Part shown: positions 28,137-39,708 of the stretch, one piece after another
Layout: the number at the start of each line of letters is the position of its first letter
Numbering within the stretch: position 1 is the first letter of the stretch
NCBI GenBank assembly: GCA_018240435.1
Contig: JAFEFT010000024.1
Location: forward strand, 59,737 to 123,736
Source: Pseudomonadota bacterium
GTDB lineage: Bacteria; Pseudomonadota; Gammaproteobacteria; Xanthomonadales; Xanthomonadaceae
Direction of reading: 5' to 3'
DNA: 64,000 nt
Notes under the pieces: generated by a model
Seen by the model: only the letters and a program-made list of their open reading frames with translations
Databases searched by the model: none
What the model was told of the DNA's origin: nothing
Position numbers and translations under genes: made by a program

Positions 28137-28934
28137 TCAGTGACCGCCGTCGAGCGGCTGCGTCTGCGCCGGCTGCGGCGGCGGCACTTCACCGGCCGAC
28201 GCACGACTGCCATCGACCGGTCGATAGTGCTTGCTGGCACCGTATTCCTCCAAACGGTCGCGAAAATCCACCAGCGGCCGCGGTGGCGCGCTGACACGGC
28301 CTTCGAAGATCGCCCGTGCGGTGGCATCGCGGCCGTACACGGCCTCGTTGGAGCGATCGTCGATCTGCAGCACGGCGCCATCCAGGGCGATGCCGGCGAA
28401 CAGCCCGCGCGCGCGCGAGTAGGAATAGATCTCGGCCTTGAGCTTCTCGTCGGTCGCCGCCGACGCGGTGCGGCCGACCGGGCCGGCGGCCACCGAGGCG
28501 TCGGCGCCAAGGGTGAACTTGCCGTGCACGATCGAATCGACGCCGCGGCGGGTGGTGAACACCAGCACCACGTCGGTGCTCTGCACGCCGGCCTGGAAGC
28601 CGAAGCTGCCACCGGCGATGGTCATGAAGCTCGGGTTGCTCCAGGTACCATCGGGCGCGCGCACCGAGATCAGGCCCCGGCCGAAGCGGCCGCCGACCAC
28701 GAAACCGGCCTTGACCACGTTGGGGATGATGGCGATCGCGTAGGCGTTGTCGAGCATCGATTGCGGCACCGATTGCTCGGGGATGCGCATCACCTTGTCG
28801 AGCACGGCGATGGCATCGCGTGCGCGCTTTTGTTCGGGCGCGCCGGCCAGCGCCAGCTGCGGCAGCAGCACCGCGCAGGCCAGCAACACGCTGGCGAGGA
28901 AGGCGAAGGGGCGGCGTGGCAGCAATCGGCGCAT
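28137..28934 (-). CDS. SYLF/Ysc84-domain lipid-binding protein, secreted
   Basis: The 265-residue protein has a signal peptide ([20 protein letters not shown], cleavage near ALAGA). It then has the SYLF domain with [38 protein letters not shown] and [19 protein letters not shown]. The family binds phosphoinositides in eukaryotes; its bacterial role is unclear. ATG 28934 was chosen because it starts the signal peptide. Confidence 0.88.
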   Translation of the reverse strand: MRRLLPRRPFAFLASVLLACAVLLPQLALAGAPEQKRARDAIAVLDKVMRIPEQSVPQSMLDNAYAIAIIPNVVKAGFVVGGRFGRGLISVRAPDGTWSNPSFMTIAGGSFGFQAGVQSTDVVLVFTTRRGVDSIVHGKFTLGADASVAAGPVGRTASAATDEKLKAEIYSYSRARGLFAGIALDGAVLQIDDRSNEAVYGRDATARAIFEGRVSAPPRPLVDFRDRLEEYGASKHYRPVDGSRASAGEVPPPQPAQTQPLDGGH

Positions 28935-29088
28935 CACGGAATCTCCAGCGGGGGACGGATGCGTGCAGTATCGCCCGAAGCGATGAATCACGGGTGAGCC
29001 GGCGCGTCACCGGTGGCAGCGGCCGCTGGGTGTCGCCGCTGCGGCAGGCGCGTCGGGGTGGCTACAATGACGCGCCTTCGGAGCCTGC

Positions 29089-30075
29089 ATGACGACGACC
29101 CAGCCCGACGCCAGCGCCGTGCTGCTGGTCAACCTCGGCACCCCCGACGCGCCGACGTCGGCGGCCGTGCGCCGCTATCTGGCGCAGTTCCTGCACGACC
29201 GCCGGGTGGTCGATCTGAGCCGCTGGCTGTGGTGCCCGCTCCTGCACGGAGCGATCCTGCCGCTGCGCTCGCCACGGGTGGCCGCGCAGTACGCGTCGAT
29301 CTGGCTGGACGGCCGCGGCTCGCCGCTGCGCGTGCACAGCGAAGATCTGGCGCAGGCGCTGGCGGCCCGCCTGCCGCAGCGCACGGTGGCGCTGGCGATG
29401 CGCTACGGCGAGCCGTCGATCGCGACGGCCCTGCGCCCGCTGCGCGCCGCCGGCCTGCGCCGGTTGCTGGTGCTGCCGTTGTATCCGCAGTATTCGCACA
29501 CCACCACCGCCACCGTGGTCGATGCCATCGACACCGAGCTGGCGAGCTGGCCGCGTCCTCCCGAGCGCCACGTCATCACCTCCTACCACGAGGACGACGG
29601 CTGGCTGGACGCGGTGGCAGCCAGCATCGCCGCGGCGCAGGCACCGGCACCCGGCGAGCGCCTGCTGCTGTCGTTCCACGGCATTCCCGAGCGCTACGCC
29701 GCGCGTGGCGACCCCTATCCGCAGCAATGCCAGGCCAGCGCGCAGGCCATCGCCGCCCGCCTGCAACTGCCGCCGGAGCGCTGGCGGCTGGCCTATCAAT
29801 CGCGCTTCGGCCGCGAGCCGTGGCTCGGGCCGGCGACCCTCGACGTGTTGCGGCAGTGGGCGCGGCAGGGGGTGCGGCGGGTCGATGTCGCCTGCCCCGG
29901 CTTTGCCGTCGATTGCCTGGAAACCTTGCAGGAAATCGCCCGCCAGTACGCGCAGGCCTTCGTCGCCGCCGGCGGCGAGTGCTTGCGCTACCTGCCGGCG
30001 CTCAACGCCAGCAGCGTTCACGTCGAGGCGCTGGCGGGGCTGATCGCACGCCACGACGCAGGCTGGGTGGAGTGA
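29089..30075 (+). CDS. hemH: Ferrochelatase
   Basis: The 328-residue protein inserts Fe2+ into protoporphyrin IX, the last step of heme synthesis. Diagnostic pieces are VLLVNLGTPDAPT at the start, LLSFHGIPERY with the metal-site His, YQSRFGREPWLGP and CPGFAVDCLETLQE with the conserved Glu. Length is normal. It probably heads a pair with the alpha/beta hydrolase 61 bp downstream. Confidence 0.97.
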   Translation: MTTTQPDASAVLLVNLGTPDAPTSAAVRRYLAQFLHDRRVVDLSRWLWCPLLHGAILPLRSPRVAAQYASIWLDGRGSPLRVHSEDLAQALAARLPQRTVALAMRYGEPSIATALRPLRAAGLRRLLVLPLYPQYSHTTTATVVDAIDTELASWPRPPERHVITSYHEDDGWLDAVAASIAAAQAPAPGERLLLSFHGIPERYAARGDPYPQQCQASAQAIAARLQLPPERWRLAYQSRFGREPWLGPATLDVLRQWARQGVRRVDVACPGFAVDCLETLQEIARQYAQAFVAAGGECLRYLPALNASSVHVEALAGLIARHDAGWVE

Positions 30076-30136
30076 TCGCTCGACCGCAACGGTGCATGGT
30101 GTCGGCACCGTCGGCCGCTGCCCGGAGGATGCACTG

Positions 30137-30976
30137 ATGCAGGAAATCCAACTCGACAGCCCGCGTGGCCGTATCGCTGGCCTGCGCAGCGGCACGCCCG
30201 GCGGCCCGCCAGTGCTGGCATTGCACGGCTGGCTGGACAACGCCGCCAGCTTCACCCCGTTGCGGCCGTGGCTGGACGCGTTCGACTGGGTGGCGCTGGA
30301 TTTCCCCGGTCACGGCGCCTCGGCGCATCGCGTCGCCGGCTACGACTACAACTTCGTCGACTGGATCCACGACGTGCTCGACGCCCTCGATGGCCTGCAC
30401 TGGCCGCGCGCGCACCTGCTCGGCCATTCGATGGGCGCGGCGGTGGCGACGATGGTGGCGGCGGCGGCACCCGAGCGAGTGGCGAAGTTGGTGCTGATCG
30501 AGGCGCTCGGGCCACTGGCCGGGGCGGCGGAAACCGCGGGCGAGCGTTTGCGCGCCGCCGTCACCGCCCGCCGCACGGCGGCGCAGCGACCACGCAAGCT
30601 GATCGCCAGCATCGACGCGGCGGTGCGCTCACGGCTGGCGGTCGGCGACATGCGCCCCGACGCCGCGCGGCTGATCGTCGAGCGCAACCTGCAAGCCGTC
30701 GCCGGCGGCTGGCGCTGGCGCAGCGATCCGCGACTGGTGCTGCCCTCGCACCTGCGCATCACCGAAGAAGCGGCACTGTCGATCGTCGCCGCCGTACAGG
30801 CGCCGACGCTGTTGCTCGCCGCCGACCCGGCGCCACCGTATTTCACCGCCGACATGCGCCAGGCGCGGTTGTCGCGTCTGCGCAACGGCCGCGAATGCGT
30901 GCTGCCCGGCGGCCACCATCTGCACATGGAACAGCCCGAGGTCGTCGGGCCGATGGTGCGCGACTTCCTGCGCTGA
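30137..30976 (+). CDS. Alpha/beta hydrolase
   Basis: The 279-residue hydrolase has an HGWLDNAASF oxyanion region, the nucleophile elbow LLGHSMGAAV, and a C-terminal catalytic His in LPGGHHLHMEQPEVV. ATG 30137 follows an upstream GGAGG (spacing 8) and is preferred over an earlier in-frame Met. Substrate unknown. It follows hemH closely. Confidence 0.9.
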   Translation: MQEIQLDSPRGRIAGLRSGTPGGPPVLALHGWLDNAASFTPLRPWLDAFDWVALDFPGHGASAHRVAGYDYNFVDWIHDVLDALDGLHWPRAHLLGHSMGAAVATMVAAAAPERVAKLVLIEALGPLAGAAETAGERLRAAVTARRTAAQRPRKLIASIDAAVRSRLAVGDMRPDAARLIVERNLQAVAGGWRWRSDPRLVLPSHLRITEEAALSIVAAVQAPTLLLAADPAPPYFTADMRQARLSRLRNGRECVLPGGHHLHMEQPEVVGPMVRDFLR

Positions 30977-30985
30977 TCGCGTCGC

Positions 30986-31510
30986 TTACTTGGCGGCGGT
31001 GGCGGCCTGCAGGTGGACGTCGGTGCCGCCTTCGCCAGCAGCGACGATCGACACCACCACGTTGCGCTCGCCCTTGGTGAAGTTGAGCATCGATTCCTTG
31101 TCCGAGGTCTGCATCGCCATCGCCTCGGTCCAGCCGCCGGATTTCATGCTCGCGTCGTAGTCCGAGTACACCGCCTGCATCGCCGCCGGAGTGTGCATCT
31201 CCAGCACGATGCCGCCGGGGGCGTTGATCGCGGTCTTGATCGTGTAGGACGCCGGCAAGTGCACGTCGGATGGGAAATCCTTGGGCAGGGCGACATTGCC
31301 GCCGGCGTTCATGTGGATTTCGTTGCCCTTGTCGTCCTTGACGGTCATGGTGGTGTTGTCGCCGGACTGGCTGACGTTCACCTTGCCGCCGGTGGCGGCC
31401 GACACCATCGCCTCGGCGGCGCTCTGCGAAGGCGATTTGCCGCAGCCGGCCAGCGCCGCCAGCACGGCCGAGGACACGATCGAAACGAGGAAAAGATTGC
31501 GGGTTTGCAT
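30986..31510 (-). CDS. Lipoprotein of unknown function
   Basis: The 174-residue protein has a lipoprotein signal MQTRNLFLVSIVSSAVLAAL ending LAGC (lipidated C23). It then has a small domain with a Ser/Thr-rich beta segment (VNVSQSGDNTTMTVKDDKG) and a C-terminal alpha/beta part. I do not recognise a named family. It is convergent with the hydrolase gene. Confidence 0.75.
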   Translation of the reverse strand: MQTRNLFLVSIVSSAVLAALAGCGKSPSQSAAEAMVSAATGGKVNVSQSGDNTTMTVKDDKGNEIHMNAGGNVALPKDFPSDVHLPASYTIKTAINAPGGIVLEMHTPAAMQAVYSDYDASMKSGGWTEAMAMQTSDKESMLNFTKGERNVVVSIVAAGEGGTDVHLQAATAAK

Positions 31511-31627
31511 CGGATTGCTCCGGAAGGATGGGACGACGACGGTGCATGGTAGCGCGCCGGCGGTGCCGGCGTTCGCGCTGGAACAACGCCGACCGCATCG
31601 GCGAACGGACATCGCCGGCCGGCCCCG

Positions 31628-32416
31628 TCAGGGCGCGAGCAGGCCGCGCAGGTTGGCCTTGAGCGCGGCCCCGTGCGCGCGCAGGTAATCGCGCTGCGCT
31701 CGCCAGTCCTGCCCGCGCGCCTCGACCTCGCGCCAGAACGCAGGCCGGTGGTGGCGATGGACGAGATGACACAGCTCGTGAACGAGCACGTATTCGAACG
31801 CCGCCGGTTCGCCCAGCACCAGCGCCAGATCCAGCGACAGTGCATCGCTTGCGCTCAGCGAGCCCCACAGCGTGGACAGCGGACGGATGCGGATCACGCG
31901 CGGCGCGCGCGGAAACGAGGCCAGGTATCGTGGCAGCCAGCGGCCGACGTCGGCACGCGCCTGCGCCAGATAGAACTCCTTCAGCGCACGCCGCGCCGAC
32001 GCTTCGCCAGCGCGTTCCGGCAGCGCCAGCACGATGCGCTCGTCAGCGACGTGCACTCGCGCGTAGCGACCGGCTTCACGGCGCAGCGGCAGCAGCCGGC
32101 CGCGCAGCGGCAGTGTCGCCGTATCCAGATCAAACGGTGCCGCCGTTGCACGTGCGATCCACTTCGGCAACTGCTTCGCGATCCAGTCGCGATGCGCCTG
32201 CAAGAAGGCATCGGCGGCGCGCAGCGAGGCGCGCAGCGGCAAGGTCAGGCGCACGCCGCGCTCGTTCACCGTCAGCTTGATCCGCCGCGCGCGGGGATGG
32301 CGGATGCGCATCACGTCGACGCTGCCGCCGTTGGGCAGGGTCAACGCGATGCGCTCGTCGGCTGGCGGCGATTCGCGGCGCGGGGTGGCAAGCAATCGAC
32401 GCAGGAAATCAGGCAT
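31628..32416 (-). CDS. YgjP/SprT-like metallopeptidase-domain protein (DUF45)
   Basis: The 262-residue protein carries the zinc motif HELCHLVHRHH (HExxH, third His close by) and the family block SLSASDALSLDLALVLGEP. The N-terminal half has beta strands (VDVMRIRHPRARRIKLTVNE). These proteins resemble the YgjP family. A peptidase substrate is not known. Confidence 0.85.
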   Translation of the reverse strand: MPDFLRRLLATPRRESPPADERIALTLPNGGSVDVMRIRHPRARRIKLTVNERGVRLTLPLRASLRAADAFLQAHRDWIAKQLPKWIARATAAPFDLDTATLPLRGRLLPLRREAGRYARVHVADERIVLALPERAGEASARRALKEFYLAQARADVGRWLPRYLASFPRAPRVIRIRPLSTLWGSLSASDALSLDLALVLGEPAAFEYVLVHELCHLVHRHHRPAFWREVEARGQDWRAQRDYLRAHGAALKANLRGLLAP

Positions 32417-32502
32417 GGCTAAAGCATAAGGCCAGTCATCGCCGCATGACGGCGCGTCGCAGCGCGAACGCCGACGCTCCGCTTGCTCGCACAGCTACGC
32501 AA

Positions 32503-33426
32503 TCACGCCGCCACGCTGATCCTGAACGCCTTTTCCAGCATCACGAACACCCGCTTGAGTTCGGCCGACATCAAGGCGAAACGGGCGTCGAGTTCGGCGG
32601 CGAGCGAATCGCGCTCGGTGTTTTCCAGCGCGTCCACGGCGCCGTCGAGGAACTTGAGTTTGCGCACCACCAGATCATCGCCGAGCACGAACGAAACGTG
32701 GTCGTCGAAGGTCAGCGCGAGGCGGCTGACCTGCTTCCCGGACTCGAGGTGTTTGCCGATCTCGTCCGATTGCAGTTCCTGCCGTTGGCACTTGACCACC
32801 GCGCCGCGATCGCCCGGATCCTTGAGCTCGCATTCGTCACCCAGCGCCACGCCATCGGGCAGGCCATCGCCGGCGATCCAGCCGGTCAGCACCTCGCGCG
32901 GGCTGGCCTGCGGGTTGGGTGGCAGCGCGGGGAAGCTGCCGAGCACGCGCCGCACTTCGCTGACGACGTTCTCGGCCTGCTTGCGCGACGAGCTATCGAC
33001 GGCGATGAAACCGTGTTCGAGATCGAGATAGGCATCGGTGCGCAGCGGCCGCACGAATGCCCGCGGCAGCAACTCGTGGACGATGTCTTCCTTGATCTTC
33101 TTGCGCGCGCGGCCGCCGAGCTTGCGGCCTTCGCGATCTTCGGCCGCTTCGATCTTTTTCATCGCTTCCTCGTTGACGACGGCCGCCGGCAGCAGGCGCT
33201 CCTCACCGCCGACCGCCAGCCAGATGCAATCGCCAACGCGATGCAGCATCGCCTCGCGGTCGTCCTGCGCGGGTCGAACGACGCGCCCGAATGGCGGCAC
33301 GAAGCCGCGCGAGGCCAGCTCCAGCGGCCCGACCGGCTTGAGCGCGCATTCGGGCAGGTGGGTTTCCAGATGCGACAGGTCGAGCGTGGTAGGGAAGCGG
33401 AACAGGGTCAGGTTGCGAAAGAACAT
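32503..33426 (-). CDS. rdgC: Recombination-associated protein RdgC
   Basis: The 307-residue protein begins MFFRNLTLFRFPTTLDLSHL, the typical RdgC start, with GFVPPFGR and the KKIEAAEDREGRKLGGRARK helix. RdgC forms a ring around DNA and limits RecA activity. Length matches the E. coli protein (303). Stand-alone gene. Confidence 0.96.
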   Translation of the reverse strand: MFFRNLTLFRFPTTLDLSHLETHLPECALKPVGPLELASRGFVPPFGRVVRPAQDDREAMLHRVGDCIWLAVGGEERLLPAAVVNEEAMKKIEAAEDREGRKLGGRARKKIKEDIVHELLPRAFVRPLRTDAYLDLEHGFIAVDSSSRKQAENVVSEVRRVLGSFPALPPNPQASPREVLTGWIAGDGLPDGVALGDECELKDPGDRGAVVKCQRQELQSDEIGKHLESGKQVSRLALTFDDHVSFVLGDDLVVRKLKFLDGAVDALENTERDSLAAELDARFALMSAELKRVFVMLEKAFRISVAA

Positions 33427-33568
33427 ACGGAAATCCGTGAATGGTGATTAGTGAATGGTGAATGGTTTGAAGCAGGGTCCAGGCGCATGACAGCGGTGCA
33501 GTATTGATGCGTGAAGCAGGCGGGGATTCGCGAGCAGTGAGCGGCGCTTGCTGGCAACGATTCACGAT

Positions 33569-34474
<906 letters not shown>

Positions 34475-34567
34475 CGGGTACACGGTCGCGGCAAGCCGAT
34501 CATTGTACCTGCTGCCGCAGTCCCGCTTCGGTGTAAGCTGATGGTCGATCCCCGCAGCAGGCGAGCC

Positions 34568-34774
34568 ATGCCGGGCACCCCGACCGCAGCCATCGTCGCC
34601 AAGTTGCAGGAACTGCGCACCGAGCATCGCGATCTCGACGTGGCGATCGAGCGGCTGGCCGCCGATCTGGCGATGGATGAGGTGCAGCTGCGCCGGCTGA
34701 AAAAGCGCAAGCTGTTGATCAAGGACATGATCGCCAAGCTCGAAAGCCGGCTGATACCCGATCTGGACGCCTGA
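34568..34774 (+). CDS. YdcH-family (DUF465) small coiled-coil protein
   Basis: The 68-residue protein ([16 protein letters not shown]) has a helical hairpin with [15 protein letters not shown] and [19 protein letters not shown], typical of YdcH/DUF465. ATG 34541 is an alternative, 9 residues longer. Function unknown. It is divergent from ttcA. Confidence 0.85.
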   Translation: MPGTPTAAIVAKLQELRTEHRDLDVAIERLAADLAMDEVQLRRLKKRKLLIKDMIAKLESRLIPDLDA

Positions 34775-34982
34775 CTGGCCGGCCGGCAACGGCGATCGCG
34801 TTGGCCCTTCGTGAAAGGATTCGCACGACGGCAGCCGGACGGAGTCACCACGCATTCGCCGAACGCCGAACGGGAACGGTGCATCGTCGTCATCACGGGA
34901 CCACCGTTCCGCATCTGCCGGCACCGCGGCCGCAGCCACAATCGGCCTCGCCGGCGTGGTTCATCGCATCCGGGGGCACGAC

Positions 34983-37106
34983 ATGCACCGCACGATCCGC
35001 CACTGCAATCCGGCCCGCTGCGCACTGGCGCTGGCGATACTGGCCTTGTTGCCGATCGCCACCCCGGCCTGGTCGACCCCGGCGGCGCCGGCGATCGCGG
35101 TCGCCGCACCGACACGCCTGGCGCATGGCGATGCCATCGTCGGCGCATTGCCGATGCAGGCGCCGATCCACGTCGTGATCGGCCTGAAGCTGCGCAATCG
35201 TGCCGAACTGGAATCCTTCGTCGATGCCAACGCCCGCGCGGCGATGGCCGGCACCGCAAGCGCGCCGCTTTCGCGCCAGCAAGTGCAGGACCGCCATGCG
35301 CCATCGGCCGCGCAGGCAAACGCGGTGGCGGGCTTTCTTGCCGCCCACGGCTTTCGCAACGTCACCATCTCGCCCAGCGGCATGTTGGTGACGGCCGACG
35401 GCACCGCGCGCAACGCCCGCGATGCCTTCGCCACGACCTTCGCCCAGGTGCGCACCCGCGATGGCCGCCTGGCCTACGCCAATACCACCGAGGCGCGCGT
35501 GCCGGCCGCGCTGAGCGGCATCGTCGAGGCGGTGCTGGGCCTGCAGGACGTGCATGTCCTGCGCAGTCACGCGCGCCGTTTCGCTCCGGGCGCGGTACAT
35601 CCGATGGCGACCGTTGCCGGCCATCATCCGACCGAATTCGCGGACATCTACGATGCCGGCACGACGGCGGCGGCGACCAAGGTGATGGTCGGCATCATCA
35701 CCGAAGGCGATCTGGCGCAGACGCGAACCGACCTGAACACGTTCACCGCCAATCATGGCCTGCCGACCGTGGTCACGCAGACGATCAACACCGGCGGCAC
35801 CAGTGGCGACACCTCCGGTACCGGCGAGTGGGATCTGGACAGTCAGGACATCGTCGGGATCGCCGGCGGGGTGAAGCGGCTGGTCTTCTACAACATGCCG
35901 GACATGACCAACGCCGCGCTGACCGCCAACCTCGACACCGTCGTCAGCCGGAATGCGGTCAAGATCATCAACGTCTCGCTGGGCGAGTGCGAGTCCTGGG
36001 CCTTGCCGGGCGCGCAAGGTGGCGATGGGTCGGCGGCGATCGCCGATGCGTTGTTCCTGACCGCCATCGCCCAAGGCCAGACCTTCTCCATCTCCACCGG
36101 CGACTCGGGCGCCGACGAATGCGGCAACGGCGGCAACACGCCGAGCTGGCCGGCCAATTCGCCCTACGTGATCGCCGCCGCCGGCACCCGGCTGAGCACC
36201 AACGGCACGGCCTGGGCGCTCGAACGGGTATGGACGGATTCGGGAGGCAGCCCCAGCACCTACGAGCCGATGCCGGCCTGGCAGTCGGCATTCGGCGTGC
36301 CCGGCACCACCCGCAGCGTGGCCGACATCGCCTTCGACGGCGATCCGAGCTCGGGCGCGATCATCTACGTCAACGGCTCGCTGGCGCAGTACGGCGGCAC
36401 CAGCCTGTCGGCGCCGCTGTTCGCCGGCTTGTGGGCGCGTGTATTGCAGGCCAACTCGGGGATCGGCTTTGCCGGCCCGCTCGTCTACGGCTTGGCCGAC
36501 AGCGCTTTCCACGACGTCACCCTCGGCACGAACTCGGGCGGACAAAGCGGCGTGGGTTTCACCGCCGGAACCGGATACGACTACGCCAGTGGCCGTGGCA
36601 GCCTGAAGATCAGCGATGCCGTCAACAGCGTGCGTCCATTGTTCAAGCAGATCCTGTTCAACGGCGGCTTCGAGAGCACCGCATCGAAAGCCTGGACGGC
36701 GACGCCGACGTCGATCGCGGTCACCGACGCGGGCAATGCCCATGCCGGCAGCCGCTATGCTCGCATCGGCGGCGACCTGGCGGCTACCGACCAGATCGAG
36801 CAGACGGTCACGATCCCGGCCGGCAAGACGCTGGCGATCTTGCGGTACTGGATCAGGGTCGTCACCGCCGAAACCGGCAGCAGCACCAACGACGTGATGT
36901 CGGTGCGCCTGTACGATGGCGGCGGCCATCTGCTCAAGACACTGGCGACCTATTCCAATCGCAGCGCCAACAACAATTACGTGCAAAAGTCCTTCGACGT
37001 CAGCGCCTACGTCGGCCAGCAGGTGACGTTGCGTTTTTCCGGCAGCAACGACGCCAGCAATACCACGATCTGGCGCATCGACGACGTGACCCTCAACGTC
37101 GATTGA
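34983..37106 (+). CDS. S53 (sedolisin/kumamolisin) family secreted peptidase
   Basis: The 707-residue protein has a signal peptide (MHRTIRHCNPARCALALAIL), a pro-domain (about 40-200) with the activation fold (FLAAHGFRNVTISPSGMLVT) and a catalytic domain. Expected residues are seen in GTGEWDLDSQD (catalytic Glu and Asp), FSISTGDSGADECG (oxyanion Asp) and GGTSLSAPLFAG (nucleophile Ser). After about residue 540 a beta-sandwich domain follows (LFNGGFESTASKAW to the end), likely for binding. Sedolisins are usually acid-active proteases. Confidence 0.9.
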   Translation: MHRTIRHCNPARCALALAILALLPIATPAWSTPAAPAIAVAAPTRLAHGDAIVGALPMQAPIHVVIGLKLRNRAELESFVDANARAAMAGTASAPLSRQQVQDRHAPSAAQANAVAGFLAAHGFRNVTISPSGMLVTADGTARNARDAFATTFAQVRTRDGRLAYANTTEARVPAALSGIVEAVLGLQDVHVLRSHARRFAPGAVHPMATVAGHHPTEFADIYDAGTTAAATKVMVGIITEGDLAQTRTDLNTFTANHGLPTVVTQTINTGGTSGDTSGTGEWDLDSQDIVGIAGGVKRLVFYNMPDMTNAALTANLDTVVSRNAVKIINVSLGECESWALPGAQGGDGSAAIADALFLTAIAQGQTFSISTGDSGADECGNGGNTPSWPANSPYVIAAAGTRLSTNGTAWALERVWTDSGGSPSTYEPMPAWQSAFGVPGTTRSVADIAFDGDPSSGAIIYVNGSLAQYGGTSLSAPLFAGLWARVLQANSGIGFAGPLVYGLADSAFHDVTLGTNSGGQSGVGFTAGTGYDYASGRGSLKISDAVNSVRPLFKQILFNGGFESTASKAWTATPTSIAVTDAGNAHAGSRYARIGGDLAATDQIEQTVTIPAGKTLAILRYWIRVVTAETGSSTNDVMSVRLYDGGGHLLKTLATYSNRSANNNYVQKSFDVSAYVGQQVTLRFSGSNDASNTTIWRIDDVTLNVD

Positions 37107-37118
37107 AGCACGCCGGCG

Positions 37119-39638
37119 TCATGGCGCGACCGGAGTCGGCGCCCGCGCCGACTCCGGCGCGATGCGCAAGATGGTGTTGCGCAGCTCGCGGCCGAGGATG
37201 ATCTTGGCGTCCTTGGCCCAGGCTTCGAGCTGCTCGCCGAAGTCGAGCTTGCCGTTGCCGTCGGTCTTGACCACGCCGGTTTCGCGCAGCTGGTTGATGA
37301 AACCGCGGAACAGCGACTTGTCGAAGAACTCCGGCGCGGTGTCGGCGTACAGCAGCGACAGCCGTTGCGCGGTCATCTGGCACTGCGTCTCCAGCTCGCC
37401 CACCGACAGCGTGCGCGGGCCGTTCTTGACCAGCACCGACACCGCGATGAAATAGCGCTCGAAGGCTTGCTGAAGGCTGTGCGCGATGGTGCGCAGGCGG
37501 AACACCTCGTCGGTCTGGCCGGGGCCACGGCCGAGATAGCCGGAGCCGGCGTCGAAGGTCAGCAGGCCTTCGCCCACGAACAGATCGATGGTGGCCTGCA
37601 CGCGCTGTTCGTATTCGACCGGCGTCCACGGCAGGAACAGCTCGGCCTGCACGAACGGATACAGGGCGCGGCCCAGGCGCAGCACGCTGTCGCGATTCAT
37701 GCGGCGATTGTTCTGGAAGCAGCAGGCGATCCACGCGGCAGCCGTGAACAGGTGCAGCACGTTGTTGCGGTAATACGTCTGCAGGACGGCGGTCTGCTCG
37801 TCCATCGACAGCACGTCGCCGAGCGGATGCGCGGTGCGCTGCAAGATGCCCATCGATTCGCCGTATTCGATGATCTGCAGCGGCTCCATGCGGGTGACGG
37901 TGATCCGCTGCGAATACGGGATCGCCACCAGCAAGCGCTTGTACAGCGCCAGCAGTTCGAGCAGGTCGGCCTCGGCCATGGCGTGGCGCGGCGCCGACAG
38001 CACGGTCAGCGCGAGCAGGTTGATCGGGTTGACGTTGGCGCTGCGGTTGATGTTGACCTGGATGCGCGCGGCCAGATCGTCCATCGCCTCGCCCAGCCAC
38101 TTCGGACGATCCTCGCCGTCGACCGCGCGTTGCCGCCAGTCGGGGGCATGGGCGGCGAGCACTTCGTCGAGCCGGATCGGTTCGCCGAAGCTCACCGCTA
38201 CCCGGCCATGATTTTCGCGCAAGGCGGCGATGGTGCCGCGGATCAGCGCCCAGATCGTCTCTTTCTGTTTGGGCCGACCCGACAATTCGTCGAGGTAGCT
38301 CTTGCCCTCCATCAATTTTTCGTAGCCCAGATACACCGGCTGGAACACGATCGGCCGCCGCGGCTGGCGCAGGAAGCCGCGCACGGTCATCGCCAGCATG
38401 CCGGCCTTGGGCTGCAGCAGGCGGCCGGTGCGCGAACGGCCGCCTTCGATGAAGTACTCCAGCGAGAAGCCGTCGGCCACCAGCAACGCGACGTATTCGC
38501 CCAGCACCGCCGAATACAGCGCGCTGCCGCGGATCGAGCGGCGGATGTAGAACGCGCCGCCCTTGCGCAGGATGGTGCCGATCACCGGCATGTCGAGGTT
38601 GACGCCGGCGACGATGTGCGGCGGCACGATGCCGTTGGCGTATAGCAGATACGACAGCAGCAGGTAGTCCATGTGGCTGCGGTGCGAGGGCACGTACACC
38701 ACTTCGTGGCCGGGGGCGATGTCCTTGAGCCGATCCAGGTGATGGACTTCGACGCCGGCGTAGACGCGATTCCAGAACGGGGTGAGCACGAACGACAGCG
38801 AGCGCACCACCGGGTGCGAATAGTCGGCAGCGATTTCCCAGGCCATCGCATGCGCCTTGCGCCAGGCTTCCTCGACCGGCTTGTTGTCGCGCCGGGCCTG
38901 GTCGGCGATCGCCTGGCGCACGCTGGCGGTGGCCAGCACTTTGTCGACCAGCAGGCGTCGATGCGACAGGTCGGGGCCGATCACGGCGGCACGGATGCGT
39001 GCGAAGTGCACGCGCAGCACCCGCGAAAGCTTGCGCAGCGTGCGCTCGGGGGTGAGCTGCTCGGCGATCGCCGCGCGCAGCGGCACCGGGGTGGCGAACT
39101 GGACGATGGTGTGGCGGCCGTTGAGCAGGATCGACAGCGCCCGTCGGAAGCGGCCGACCAGCTCCCAGTTCTCCGAGAACAGCACCGAGAACCAGCCCGA
39201 CTGCCGATCCGGCGCGCGCCCGACGAAGATCGACACCGGCACCAGTTGCAGGTCGAGTTCGGGCTGCTCGCGCTGACGGGCGAGCAGGTTGGCCAGGCTC
39301 TCGGAGTGGGTGCGCGTGCGCGGCCGCCCGAACCAGAATCCGCGCCGGCGCGAAAGCCCGAAATAAGCGCGGCGGCGACCGAGCGGATCGCCCGGCAGCG
39401 GCGTCAGCGGCGAGGGCAGGCCGGCCTGCCGGCAGGCGCGTTCGAGGATCAGGGTGCCGGACAGCCCGTAGCGCTCCAGCACGAAGCACAATGGTCGCGG
39501 ATCGGCGGCCAGTGCCGCCACTTCATCGGCCGGTTCGATGCGCAAGCGCAGCCAGGGGCCGAGCAGGCCACCCAGCAATCGCACCCACCACGGCGCCCGG
39601 CGCGGGCCGGGTTTGCCGGAAGTCAAGGTATCCGTCAT
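37119..39638 (-). CDS. plsB: Glycerol-3-phosphate 1-O-acyltransferase
   Basis: The 839-residue membrane enzyme catalyses the first acylation of glycerol-3-phosphate. Acyltransferase motif I is HRSHMDYLLL (HX4D), motif III EGGRSRTGRL, and the YEKLMEGKSYLDELSG block follows. The C terminus is long as in E. coli PlsB (807). ATG 39638 begins MTDTLTSGKPG. Stand-alone gene. Confidence 0.95.
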   Translation of the reverse strand: MTDTLTSGKPGPRRAPWWVRLLGGLLGPWLRLRIEPADEVAALAADPRPLCFVLERYGLSGTLILERACRQAGLPSPLTPLPGDPLGRRRAYFGLSRRRGFWFGRPRTRTHSESLANLLARQREQPELDLQLVPVSIFVGRAPDRQSGWFSVLFSENWELVGRFRRALSILLNGRHTIVQFATPVPLRAAIAEQLTPERTLRKLSRVLRVHFARIRAAVIGPDLSHRRLLVDKVLATASVRQAIADQARRDNKPVEEAWRKAHAMAWEIAADYSHPVVRSLSFVLTPFWNRVYAGVEVHHLDRLKDIAPGHEVVYVPSHRSHMDYLLLSYLLYANGIVPPHIVAGVNLDMPVIGTILRKGGAFYIRRSIRGSALYSAVLGEYVALLVADGFSLEYFIEGGRSRTGRLLQPKAGMLAMTVRGFLRQPRRPIVFQPVYLGYEKLMEGKSYLDELSGRPKQKETIWALIRGTIAALRENHGRVAVSFGEPIRLDEVLAAHAPDWRQRAVDGEDRPKWLGEAMDDLAARIQVNINRSANVNPINLLALTVLSAPRHAMAEADLLELLALYKRLLVAIPYSQRITVTRMEPLQIIEYGESMGILQRTAHPLGDVLSMDEQTAVLQTYYRNNVLHLFTAAAWIACCFQNNRRMNRDSVLRLGRALYPFVQAELFLPWTPVEYEQRVQATIDLFVGEGLLTFDAGSGYLGRGPGQTDEVFRLRTIAHSLQQAFERYFIAVSVLVKNGPRTLSVGELETQCQMTAQRLSLLYADTAPEFFDKSLFRGFINQLRETGVVKTDGNGKLDFGEQLEAWAKDAKIILGRELRNTILRIAPESARAPTPVAP

Positions 39639-39708
39639 CGGTCAGGGCACCGCAGCGGCGTGTCGCCACGCCGCTCCAGCGTACCGGAAGATCGACGGGT
39701 TCGCCCCG